Assembly (NCBI GenBank): GCA_020050685.1
Contig: JAGVKG010000035.1
Span: 1 to 32,159 of the forward strand
DNA from: Candidatus Obscuribacterales bacterium
Lineage (GTDB): Bacteria > Cyanobacteriota > Vampirovibrionia > Obscuribacterales > Obscuribacteraceae
Direction: 5' to 3'
Length of the DNA stretch: 32,159 bases
The notes beneath the pieces were generated by a model, which saw nothing but the letters and a program-made list of their open reading frames with translations, made no database searches and was not told the DNA's origin. The position numbers and the translations under genes are program-made. Below, piece after piece: positions 8,556-17,340 of this stretch. Numbering within the stretch: position 1 is the stretch's first letter; each line of letters starts with the position of its first letter.

Positions 8556-9893
8556 ATGATTCTGCCAAAACCAGTTATTTTGATTATTCACCAGACGCGG
8601 CAAGCAGCAGCTTATGCCAGTGTGCTGGAAAAGACTGGTGCTAAAGTGCATGCAGCCACTTCTTTTGAAGAAGCAAATGAGCTTTTGTCTTTCCTCAGCC
8701 CGGATTTGGTTTTGTTGGCTGCGCATTTACCAGATGGTGATGGCAGGCTGTATTGCCAACAAATCCGTGCCACTTTATTGCATCCGCGGCCGGTGCTTGT
8801 GCTCTTGCATGAAGGTGATGATGTGAATGAGAGGATTAAGTCATTCCGTTTTGGAGCAGACGATGTGCTTGCCGATCCGATAGATAAAAACGAATTGGCA
8901 ATCAGAATTTTGGCTCACTTGCGCAGGCGTCAAGAAGAGCTTTCCAACCGGCTGACTCAATTACCGGGACCGAGCGTTATTCGGCGAATGCTTGAGCAAT
9001 GTTTGGTATCAGAAAGGCCGTGGGCAGCTCTTTCGGTTGACTTAAATAATTTGCGTGTTTATAACGACACTTATGGCGACATCGCCGGTGATCAGCTGAT
9101 TAAGGCACTGGGGGCAATTCTCTGTGACACGGCCTCCGACAACGATTTTGTTGGCCATGTGCAATCGGATGATTTCTTGATGATTGTTGATTTGGAATCG
9201 GCTGAGGCAAAGGCCGATTCTATTTGTCGCAAGTTTGATGCCATATCCAAACGTTTTTATCCTCCTGAGGATTTGGCACGTGGTTATTTGGTGGCAGCCG
9301 GACGTGGGGGTATTGCCCGTCGCGTACCGTTGATTTCCATTGCCATTGGTATTGTTTCCAGTGCCACCACTTCATCGACACGGAGATTCCCGAGCTATGT
9401 CGATGTGTTAACGGCGTCTGATGACTTTCGCTTGGCGGCAAAGACGCGTTCTGGCTCAAGCTGGGTTTGTGACTATATGTTGACGCCGGAACAAATTCAT
9501 AGCTGTGATTATCGCTCAAGAATTCTTGTCGTTGAGCCGGATGGTGCCATGGCATGTTTGCTTGAGGAAAACTTGGCGCTTGAAGGCTATGTTGTGCAAG
9601 TGACAAATTCTGCTGATGATGCTTTGGACATTGCTCGCAGTCAGCCGCATCCGGATTTGATTTTGCTTGAGTCCAATTTAGCAGACAGGCAAATGGATGG
9701 TTGGAACTTGTGCCGCACGCTCAAGGAAGACCAAGACTTGCGCGAGATTTGGGTAGTGATGGCAACTGCCCATCCGGATCAGTCGCTTGCCTTGGAAGCT
9801 GGTGCTGATCTTTATTTGCCTAAGCCTTTTGATATCCCATCGCTCTTGAAAGAACTTTCCGTTCTCTTGCGCAATGAATTTGCGAAGCGCTAA
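8556..9893 (+). CDS. REC-GGDEF-REC protein with degenerate signature residues
   Basis: The 445-residue product has a receiver-like domain at ~7-122, a GGDEF-like domain at ~155-305 and a second receiver at ~322-440. The first receiver has lost the acidic pair (LIIHQ), the phosphoacceptor (DLVLLAAH, Ala55) and the conserved Lys (LADP). The GGDEF domain keeps the substrate-binding DLNNLRVYNDTYGDIAGDQL helix but the signature loop is VQSDDF (202-207), so cyclase activity is unlikely. The second receiver keeps acidic residues (VVEPD) and LPKPF (Lys423), but the phosphoacceptor is Glu372 (DLILLESN), which can mimic a phosphorylated Asp. It is therefore probably a phosphate-independent scaffold or ligand-binding protein in the same operon as the kinase. 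The upstream GAGG overlaps the kinase stop region. Confidence 0.85.
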   Translation: MILPKPVILIIHQTRQAAAYASVLEKTGAKVHAATSFEEANELLSFLSPDLVLLAAHLPDGDGRLYCQQIRATLLHPRPVLVLLHEGDDVNERIKSFRFGADDVLADPIDKNELAIRILAHLRRRQEELSNRLTQLPGPSVIRRMLEQCLVSERPWAALSVDLNNLRVYNDTYGDIAGDQLIKALGAILCDTASDNDFVGHVQSDDFLMIVDLESAEAKADSICRKFDAISKRFYPPEDLARGYLVAAGRGGIARRVPLISIAIGIVSSATTSSTRRFPSYVDVLTASDDFRLAAKTRSGSSWVCDYMLTPEQIHSCDYRSRILVVEPDGAMACLLEENLALEGYVVQVTNSADDALDIARSQPHPDLILLESNLADRQMDGWNLCRTLKEDQDLREIWVVMATAHPDQSLALEAGADLYLPKPFDIPSLLKELSVLLRNEFAKR

Positions 9894-9914
9894 GTGATAA
9901 CCGTTATCCTGTAG

Positions 9915-9933
9915 GGGCGGGGTCTCCCCGCCC
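9915..9933. terminator. GC-rich hairpin between convergent genes
   Basis: GGGCGGGG (9915-9922), loop TCT, CCCCGCCC (9926-9933) is a perfect 8-bp GC stem lying between two convergent genes. It has no T-tract on either side, so if it stops transcription it does so in both directions and not as a classical intrinsic terminator. It could equally be a dispersed palindromic repeat. Confidence 0.4.
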
Positions 9934-9956
9934 TCTATCGCGCGCGGAAGGATCGA

Positions 9957-10568
9957 CTAAGATGACGATGGTTGTAGTCCGAGATCTTTTAGTATCCAGT
10001 CGACAGCAGAAACTATGTTGTCGCAAACGAAATCTGGCTCTACCCGCCACTGATATGTGCCGGCTTGCACTTGTTCGCCGTAGCCGGTGAGCACCAGTAT
10101 GCCTTTGCCGCCGATATTTTTTGCTAGTTCCACATCTGTGGATTTGTCCCCGATAACGTACGCGCGTTTTGCGTCCCATTCCGGATGCTCGGCGAGTGCT
10201 TGCTCGACCATGCCTGGTTTTGGTTTGCGGCAATTGCAGTCGATAGCCAAGGGACTGTCTGATATATCGGCCAGATGAGGGCAATAGTAAACAGCATCCA
10301 AACGGGCTCCGGACTTGGCCAGAAGCATCGTCAGCCTTTGATTGAGGTCTTTAATATGGTCTTCCGAATAATAGCCACGTGCCGCACCAGTTTGGTTTGT
10401 GGTCAAGACAGCGGCAATTTCATTTCGATTCAGGGTTTGGACAGCTTTATCTGCCCCTTCAATCAAAACCAAATCGTTCAAGTTGGAAATATAACCAACT
10501 TCCTTGTTTAGGGTGCCATCGCGATCGAGAAAGACAACTGGGCGTGAATTCGTCTGATTGAGAGTCAT
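9957..10568 (-). CDS. gmhB: D-glycero-D-manno-heptose-1,7-bisphosphate 7-phosphatase GmhB
   Basis: The 203-residue HAD phosphatase opens with VVFLDRDGTLNKEVGYI, containing the nucleophile Asp15 and the general acid Asp17. The zinc-binding insert Cys96-x-His98 ... Cys111-x-Cys113 (YYCPHLAD...CNCRKPKPGM) separates GmhB and HisB-N enzymes from other HAD proteins, and VIGDKSTDVELA supplies the magnesium-binding aspartates. GmhB removes the 7-phosphate during ADP-heptose synthesis for lipopolysaccharide core or S-layer glycans; a histidinol-phosphatase role is possible for relatives but no his gene is near. The cytoplasmic enzyme fits the envelope-glycan genes nearby. Its ATG has no obvious Shine-Dalgarno, and it is divergent from the BlaI-type gene. 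Confidence 0.88.
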   Translation of the reverse strand: MTLNQTNSRPVVFLDRDGTLNKEVGYISNLNDLVLIEGADKAVQTLNRNEIAAVLTTNQTGAARGYYSEDHIKDLNQRLTMLLAKSGARLDAVYYCPHLADISDSPLAIDCNCRKPKPGMVEQALAEHPEWDAKRAYVIGDKSTDVELAKNIGGKGILVLTGYGEQVQAGTYQWRVEPDFVCDNIVSAVDWILKDLGLQPSSS

Positions 10569-10688
10569 GCAGGAATTTTATCAGACGGGGCTTCTGAGAG
10601 GCGACGAGTGGATCTAATCTTGATCTTATTGTCATCAATGAAAAAGGTGTTAGGATGGAAAAAGGTTTTCCCTTGACGTGGTACGTAC

Positions 10689-11096
10689 ATGAGATTGCAC
10701 GACCAAAATGCATCTTTCCGTTTTAACCAATCGGGACTGAAGAAGTTTCTCGGTGATTTGGAATGCGATGTAATGGAGTTGGTTTGGAAGAAGTGCGCGC
10801 ACGGGCAAGCAACCGTGATTGTGCGTGACATATATGAGCCATTGCATAAAAGCCGCGGCATTGCCTACACTACGGTAATGACAACCATGGTGCGGCTGGC
10901 GGAAAAAGGAATTTTAAAAATTGTCGACAAGGCGGGACTGGCAAATTGTTATGCGCCAGCGCAGCCACGCAAGGAATTCATTCGTAAGAACGTTGCCTGG
11001 GTATTGGATACGTTTTTGAAAGAGTATCCAGATGACGCCGCCGAATATTTGGCGAATCGCAAATCGGGCAGTCGTACGGCAAAGAGATCTAGATAG
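10689..11096 (+). CDS. BlaI/MecI/CopY-type transcriptional repressor
   Basis: The 135-residue protein has a winged-helix domain with the family pattern LGDLECDVMELVWKKCAHGQATVIVRDI followed by the recognition helix region GIAYTTVMTTMVRLAEKGIL, both characteristic of the penicillinase-repressor family. The C-terminal helix (FLKEYPDDAAEYLANRK) would serve dimerisation. BlaI-type repressors are usually released by proteolysis through a BlaR/M56-family membrane sensor, but none is adjacent here, so its signal and targets are unknown. It has about 20 residues before the usual domain start. The gene is divergent from gmhB over 120 bp, which makes gmhB or its own promoter a candidate target. The sequence cttgacgtgg just upstream of the ATG resembles a -35 box but is too close to serve this start. 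Confidence 0.82.
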   Translation: MRLHDQNASFRFNQSGLKKFLGDLECDVMELVWKKCAHGQATVIVRDIYEPLHKSRGIAYTTVMTTMVRLAEKGILKIVDKAGLANCYAPAQPRKEFIRKNVAWVLDTFLKEYPDDAAEYLANRKSGSRTAKRSR

Positions 11097-11183
11097 TCTT
11101 TGTTTATCTGAATAGATTATCTGGATGGGAAATTGTCCAGGTAAGCTTTTGTATTGGCGCGAAATGCATTTGGTCATGTGAAA

Positions 11184-11210
11184 AAAACGGCTGGACATTT
11201 GTCCAGCCGT
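11184..11210. terminator. Bidirectional intrinsic terminator
   Basis: AAAACGGCTGGACA (11184-11197) pairs perfectly with TGTCCAGCCGT followed by TTT (11200-11213). The A-run before the stem and the T-run after it let the same hairpin end the BlaI-type transcript on the plus strand and the secretin transcript on the minus strand. It lies between those two convergent genes. Confidence 0.85.
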
Positions 11211-11240
11211 TTTGCATTTGTTACCAGTTGATTGACTGAA

Positions 11241-13865
11241 TTAGTCGCTATCTGGAATCGGTGCGTTGCCAGGTTGGATACCAGGTATCTTCTGGTTGCG
11301 TTCGCTACGTCCCGATGTGTTGTAGCGCTCATCAACAATGGTTGGTTCGACTTGCAACATATTGGTGTCGCGTGGTCCTTCCACCTTGCTGATTTCTTCT
11401 GGCAGCTTCATCTGTCCTGGTGCACCCGGTAGGATGATTTCCGGTCTGACTGCCACCACAAGTTCGCTTTCATTCTTGTTGAATGCTTTTGAACGGTAGA
11501 GGGCACCAAGTACTGGGATTTCACCGAGTAACGGGGTCTTGTTCACTTCACGACCGGAGTTGGCTGTGACTAAACCGGAGATGTAGAGCTCTTGTCCTGG
11601 TCTCATTTCCACAATTGTCTGAGTCTTTCTGACTGTGAATCCAGGAATTGCGCTGTTGTCTCCACCGAGAATTCTCAAGGAGTTTGCTTGTGAAAGCAGA
11701 CGCTCTTCAGGTGAGACTTCCAAGTTGATTGCACCATTTTCCATCAGTACCGGAATCATGTTCAGTCTCAAACCGAATGGTTCAAACACAACTGATTGTT
11801 GCGATGTACCAGCGGTGGCGATTGATTGGAGAATTGGGATTTCTCCGCCAGCCAGGAACGCAGCGCGCTCGCCAGACATGGTAACCAAGGTTGGCTCGGC
11901 TAAGACTCTGGCACGTGAGTGCGTGATGATACCTTGCATGGTCGGATTAAGTGACCAACGGCTGTTGGCGTTCTTAGCAAAGTTGGAGAATGCCGTAAAC
12001 GCGTTAGCTAAGTTGGCTGGACTAAACACAGCACCGGCTGGTGAACCAAGCAATGTTGCTTGTCCCAGAAGCGCAGATGGAGCGCCGTTCAATACGGCTT
12101 GACCGAGCGAGGCGATCGCCGATGAAGGCGAGAAGTTCACAGGCGAACTGACGGCACCATAGTTGATCAACTTTTGAGGAATTGATTGAACCAGCGCTCC
12201 GACTTGACCACTGGTAGTCCCGAAGGTTGGCACTGCAAATCCACCAGTATTGATGGCATTCGGCCATGGGAATGGAGAGCCGACAGGCATGTTGAATCCG
12301 CTATCAAGGGTAAATGGATTGAATGTGCCGTTTCCATTGATGGTGTTAACCACTGGGACTGACTGTTCCCAAATTTGTTGTCCAACACCTTGCGTACCGC
12401 TCAAACCTGGATTGGAGTAAAGCGATGTTGTGGTGCTGTTGGTGCCACTGGTTCCGGCGCCGCCTATGGCAAACGAGAAGTTTTGACTGGTCATTGCCAA
12501 ACCAAGTTGCACGCCAAGCTCGCGTACGGCTGCTGTATTCATTTCCATGAATGTGCAGTGCAGAACGATAAGTGGATTCTTGCGCACCCGGACCAAGCTG
12601 GTGACGCGACCGCCATCGGAGACGATGACTTGAGCTTTACCAACATTGTTATTCAGGTTAGAGAAGAATGTGTACTTGTCGACTTGGGCTAACTGGGCAA
12701 GTCCAGAAGTTGCACCGCCGCCACCGCCACCACCGGAAGATCCTCCACCGGCTGAGCTCTTCTCACCCAGTGATTTGTCGAGCAAGCGGTTGACTGCTGC
12801 GAGGATCTGCATGCCGCGATCGTCCATGAAAGCGTTGGCAGCACTAAATGATCTCAAAACCGATTCCGGGTGATCGACATCGCCTAATAGTAGTACGCGA
12901 TCTGAACCACCGACAGAGAAGGCCTTAACGATGATACGTGGATCTATTTCCCGCAAAGTGGCTTGCAATTGTGAATAATCGCGTGAAACTTTTACGTCGA
13001 TGGCGCTGGAGTTTCCGGAATCATCCCAAACTACAAGGGTTGTCGTTCCTGGCGCCTTGCCAAGAAGCATGAGTTCATGCTCGGACATCACGACTGCATC
13101 GGCAGATGCCGGATCGCTTATAGATGTACGGACAATTTTGTTTCTCAACTTAAATGTACGGGATTGTCCGACTTTAAGTTCGAGCACATTGCTTGGTTTG
13201 AATTCTTCAAGCTCAATTGCGCCTGATACCACGGGTGGTATCGGGGTTGCTGTTGTGCCTGCTTGATCGCCTTGAGCAACAATTTGATCTGGCGACAGCT
13301 GAGCGACAAATTTGTTGTTTGCCGAATCTGTCTTTGTGCTATCACCGCTATCGGCTGGGACTGAGGCATCCGAGACGACCGGGGCTTGTGATACGGCAGA
13401 AGATCCGTCAGTTACTGATGAATCATTCGTTTCGCTCATTGCCACAAGTGTCGGAGACTCGGTCTGTGACACCTGAACGTCGGCATTGACAGAATCAATT
13501 GATAAGGCAGGGTGAATAGTAAGTGCAGCCGCTGGCATCTGCAGATCAGACGACTGCTTATTCTTGCCTGAGAAGAAAAGCATCTCCTGTCCGCTTATCC
13601 CGCCGGTGGCAATGCTGTGTGCATTATAAGGTGCGAGACTTGCAGTCTTTTTGTGAGCCGGCGTTTTGACGGCAACTTTGGCAGTGACCGCTTTGGCTTT
13701 GCCAGCAAGTGCAGAGCTTGCCTTATTGGCTGCTGCCGACTCGGTTCCTGTTGAGACAGTGTGCCAGCTAGACGGCATCACCGGTTCTGCGAGCATGGGA
13801 ACTAAGTTGGCCTGCAGTAGTGCCAAAGACACACTCAGAGCTAAGCACAACTGGGGCTTTTTCAT
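11241..13865 (-). CDS. Secretin-type outer-membrane channel (CpaC/type II-III family)
   Basis: I start at the ATG at 13863-13865 because AGGAGAGAGG lies 8 nt upstream and a signal peptide follows at once (MKKPQLCLALSVSLALLQAN). The 874-residue protein has a low-complexity region (~30-205), then a pilus-formation N-terminal domain (~215-300: VLELKVGQSRTFKLRNKIVR...GTTTLVVWDDSGN) and a BON/secretin N-domain (~305-375). A glycine-rich linker follows, then a periplasmic ring domain, and the secretin barrel domain from about residue 645 (RVLAEPTLVTMSGERAAFLAGGEIPI...GLRLNMIPVL...GLVTANSGREVNKTPLLGEIPVLGALY). Such proteins form gated pores for tight-adherence or type IV pili and secretion. No other pilus or secretion gene is beside it, so it may act with machinery encoded elsewhere. 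A long leader with a strongly folded element precedes it. Confidence 0.87.
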   Translation of the reverse strand: MKKPQLCLALSVSLALLQANLVPMLAEPVMPSSWHTVSTGTESAAANKASSALAGKAKAVTAKVAVKTPAHKKTASLAPYNAHSIATGGISGQEMLFFSGKNKQSSDLQMPAAALTIHPALSIDSVNADVQVSQTESPTLVAMSETNDSSVTDGSSAVSQAPVVSDASVPADSGDSTKTDSANNKFVAQLSPDQIVAQGDQAGTTATPIPPVVSGAIELEEFKPSNVLELKVGQSRTFKLRNKIVRTSISDPASADAVVMSEHELMLLGKAPGTTTLVVWDDSGNSSAIDVKVSRDYSQLQATLREIDPRIIVKAFSVGGSDRVLLLGDVDHPESVLRSFSAANAFMDDRGMQILAAVNRLLDKSLGEKSSAGGGSSGGGGGGGATSGLAQLAQVDKYTFFSNLNNNVGKAQVIVSDGGRVTSLVRVRKNPLIVLHCTFMEMNTAAVRELGVQLGLAMTSQNFSFAIGGAGTSGTNSTTTSLYSNPGLSGTQGVGQQIWEQSVPVVNTINGNGTFNPFTLDSGFNMPVGSPFPWPNAINTGGFAVPTFGTTSGQVGALVQSIPQKLINYGAVSSPVNFSPSSAIASLGQAVLNGAPSALLGQATLLGSPAGAVFSPANLANAFTAFSNFAKNANSRWSLNPTMQGIITHSRARVLAEPTLVTMSGERAAFLAGGEIPILQSIATAGTSQQSVVFEPFGLRLNMIPVLMENGAINLEVSPEERLLSQANSLRILGGDNSAIPGFTVRKTQTIVEMRPGQELYISGLVTANSGREVNKTPLLGEIPVLGALYRSKAFNKNESELVVAVRPEIILPGAPGQMKLPEEISKVEGPRDTNMLQVEPTIVDERYNTSGRSERNQKIPGIQPGNAPIPDSD

Positions 13866-13976
13866 TTTATTTTCCTCTCTCCTAGCCTCTATCACCAAAG
13901 GCACCAAGTTATTGGGTTATCTACACGATGGGCGAACGATTCGTATCTACTACTTACTAATTAAGGCAACAAAAAT

Positions 13977-14081
13977 CCAGGTCTTGAGCTAGAGAAATCT
14001 CCTTCAAGGAGATCCCCAAGGGACTGGAAGTCCCCTTCGATCGTGATCCTGAGATCGTTGACCCTTTCTAGCTAGACCTGG
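13977..14081. ncRNA. Candidate structured RNA, four-way-junction fold
   Basis: The block can fold into a closing helix with three inner hairpins. The closing helix pairs CCAGGTCT (13977-13984) with AGACCTGG (14074-14081) and AGCTAGA (13987-13993) with TCTAGCT (14067-14073), 15 bp with one 2-nt bulge. Inside are ATCTCC/GGAGAT around TTCAA, GGGACT/AGTCCC around GGA, and CGATC/GATCG. On the minus strand it would be part of the secretin leader, ending 111 nt before the start codon; on the plus strand it could be an independent small RNA, possibly ended by the terminator at 14382-14410. I do not recognise it as a tRNA or a known riboswitch class. Confidence 0.5.
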
Positions 14082-14085
14082 CTTA

Positions 14086-14753
14086 CCAAAAGTATATTCA
14101 GTAGCAGTCTAAATTGACCGATAACCATATTTGGTGACAGTATGAATTACCGCCAAGTCATTGTCAATCAACTATCTAAAATTTTTGGCGATTTTTTTCA
14201 AATTTCATGAAATTCGACTGATACCACATTAGGTATCACATTATCTGTCGCATAAAATTGCAAGTGCCACCACTTGTGGTGACAACAAACTGAAGTCGTT
14301 GCCTTATCATATCTTGGCGAAACGCACTAAGGCGCTGCGTTTGCTGTTCTATTTTCTCGGTAGCTTTAATATTACATAGATAAGTGGTGTCATATACGCA
14401 CCACTTTTTTCGTCAGGCACGATTGATTATCAGACCTCGATTGTCGTCGGCATCTACATATATAAAGGAGGAGACAATCCGATTGTCAGCCTGTCAAGAT
14501 AGGAAGCCCCCGTATTCAAGCTCGCGAGGTTGCAACGTGCTTGAGGAAATTTATGGCTGAACTCAGCCGCTTATGGCGGTTTTCGGCATTTCCCCTGAGC
14601 ATTTTATGGTATATTCTCATCTAATCAGCCTGAAAGGGCGGAATTTTTGTTGGCACTTGGGCTTGCGGCCTTGGTGTCAAGAGAATGACCAAATTCTGGG
14701 ATAGCTTTTGCAACAAGCCTCTTGAACGAGATGCTTAGCTGGGTGATATTTAA
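14086..14753. other. Non-coding region with clustered inverted repeats upstream of the RpaB-like gene
   Basis: No convincing reading frame is present. Several short inverted repeats of related form occur: ACCATATTTGGT (14124-14135), TGATACC/GGTATCA (14219-14225 and 14232-14238), and CACCAC/GTGGTG (14268-14273 and 14276-14281). Three are followed by GTGACA- or ATCACA-like bases. Downstream of the terminator at 14382-14410, 14411-14753 should hold the promoter and leader of the regulator gene. TATATT near 14611 could be its -10 box, but no matching -35 is clear. Small hairpins such as ACAATC/GATTGT and TCAAGC/GCTTGA around 14475-14550 hint at a folded leader. Confidence 0.4.
14382..14410 (+). 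terminator. Intrinsic terminator without an upstream gene
   Basis: AAGTGGTG (14382-14389), a 9-nt loop, CACCACTT (14399-14406) and a T-run to 14410 form a classical plus-strand intrinsic terminator. No protein gene on the plus strand lies upstream within 3 kb except the BlaI-type gene, which has its own terminator. This suggests an unannotated transcript starting between about 13900 and 14300, or a transcription attenuator for the downstream regulator gene. Confidence 0.6.
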
Positions 14754-15518
14754 ATGAACATATCGGCCGATCACAAAGAGATGGATGCAGTGACTGACAA
14801 CCTCGCTGGTTTGGAAAGAGTTTTGGTGGTGGATGACGAGGCTTCGATTCGCCGCATTCTTGAAACACGATTGAAGATGGCCGGCTATAACGTGGCAGTG
14901 GCAGCGGATGGTCAAGAAGCGCTCGAGCAATTCAATGCCTTTCAACCTGACTTGGTAATTTTGGATGTAATGCTTCCCAAGATGGATGGCTATGAAGTCT
15001 GTCGCGAGATTCGCAAGACCTCCGATTGCCCAATAATTATGCTGACTGCGGTTGCTGATGTTTCCAATCGCATTCAAGGTTTGGAAATTGGTGCTGATGA
15101 TTATGTTGTCAAGCCATTTTCCCCAAGCGAACTGGAAGCCAGAATCAAAGCGGTTCTCAGGCGCACAGTTGAACGCCAGCAAGATCCGGCTCAATCCAAG
15201 AGCACAAATGTAATTAGCATCGGCGCACTCAAGATCGACTTGAACAAGCGTCAAGTAATCAGAAAGAATGAGCGAATTCGTTTGACCGGCATGGAATTTA
15301 GTTTGCTCGAATTGCTAGTGACAAATTCCGGCAAGCCTTATTCGCGCTCGGAAATCCTCCAACAAGTCTGGGCTTATCCGCCAGATCATCGAATCGACAC
15401 CCGCGTTGTCGACGTACACATAAGTAGACTGCGCTCGAAGCTCGAGGAAGATTCATCGAATCCCGATCTGATCCTCACCGCCCGCGGCATCGGCTACATG
15501 TTCCAAAAAATCAGCTAG
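14754..15518 (+). CDS. rpaB: OmpR-family response regulator, RpaB-like
   Basis: The 254-residue protein has a receiver domain (~22-135) with Asp27/Asp28, phosphoacceptor Asp71, Thr98 and Lys120, and an OmpR-type winged helix (~155-252). ERVLVVDDEASIRRILETRL, the DVMLPKMDGYEVC block, GADDYVVKPFSP and RIRLTGMEFSLLELL followed by HRIDTRVVDVHISRLRSKL are close to verbatim cyanobacterial RpaB/Ycf27 as I know it. RpaB is an essential regulator of stress and photosynthesis genes in Cyanobacteria, working with kinase NblS/Hik33; its role in a non-photosynthetic relative is unknown. All phosphorylation residues are intact. The soluble kinase at 7398-8552 is one possible partner, but it is not adjacent. 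The start is an ATG with a weak GGGTGA 7 nt upstream. The gene is convergent with ahcY. Confidence 0.85.
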   Translation: MNISADHKEMDAVTDNLAGLERVLVVDDEASIRRILETRLKMAGYNVAVAADGQEALEQFNAFQPDLVILDVMLPKMDGYEVCREIRKTSDCPIIMLTAVADVSNRIQGLEIGADDYVVKPFSPSELEARIKAVLRRTVERQQDPAQSKSTNVISIGALKIDLNKRQVIRKNERIRLTGMEFSLLELLVTNSGKPYSRSEILQQVWAYPPDHRIDTRVVDVHISRLRSKLEEDSSNPDLILTARGIGYMFQKIS

Positions 15519-15544
15519 AAACTTTCATAGCTAGAAACAAATCA

Positions 15545-15626
15545 CAGCGAAACGCGGCACTGCGAGGAGCAGTGCGAAGTGGAGCGTCTTAACGCGCGGA
15601 GGAACCGTCAGGTGACGGAGCGCTTA
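15545..15626 (+). repeat. GAGGA-hairpin dispersed repeat, copy A
   Basis: The unit begins CAGCGAA and contains the hairpin GCACTGC (15557-15563), loop GAGGA, GCAGTGC (15569-15575). It continues with AGCGTCTTAACGCGCGGAGGA, a second hairpin CCGTCA/TGACGG (15605-15610 and 15613-15618) and the end GGAGCGCTTA. It lies between the convergent rpaB-like and ahcY genes and is followed by copy B about 101 bp downstream. Confidence 0.8.
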
Positions 15627-15645
15627 CAAATGTAGCAACGATCAA

Positions 15646-15736
15646 CAGCGAAGCGCAGCATTGCGAGGAGCAATGCGGAGTAAAGCGTCTTGACGCGCGG
15701 AGAAGCAGATGCTTCGCATCTGCGCCGGAGCGCTTA
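15646..15736 (+). repeat. GAGGA-hairpin dispersed repeat, copy B
   Basis: This copy has the same architecture as copy A: hairpin GCATTGC (15658-15664), loop GAGGA, GCAATGC (15670-15676), then AGCGTCTTGACGCGCGGAG and GGAGCGCTTA. The first stem differs from copy A at one pair, C-G to T-A, with both arms changed. The second hairpin has been replaced by a different perfect one, GCAGATGC/GCATCTGC (15705-15712 and 15716-15723). It ends 3 bp before the ahcY stop codon. Confidence 0.8.
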
Positions 15737-15738
15737 TA

Positions 15739-17340
<1,602 letters not shown>

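Noticed and set aside
13977-14081. tRNA gene, because of the cloverleaf-like fold
   Set aside because: The closing helix is too long (15 bp with a bulge), there is no proper T-loop or anticodon arm, and no CCA-type end.
14440-14580. SRP RNA or 6S RNA candidate (sequence AGATAGGAAGCCC looked like the SRP core)
   Set aside because: The SRP apical signature GGAAGCAGCC is absent and the flanks do not pair as a long rod.
14625-15254. 209-codon minus-strand frame overlapping the RpaB-like gene
   Set aside because: It is the antisense shadow of a highly conserved response regulator and shows no domain of its own.
14754-15518. Pairing the kinase at 7398-8552 with the RpaB-like regulator as a defined two-component system
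   Set aside because: They are 6 kb apart with unrelated genes between; kinase-regulator pairing cannot be inferred without specificity-residue comparison.
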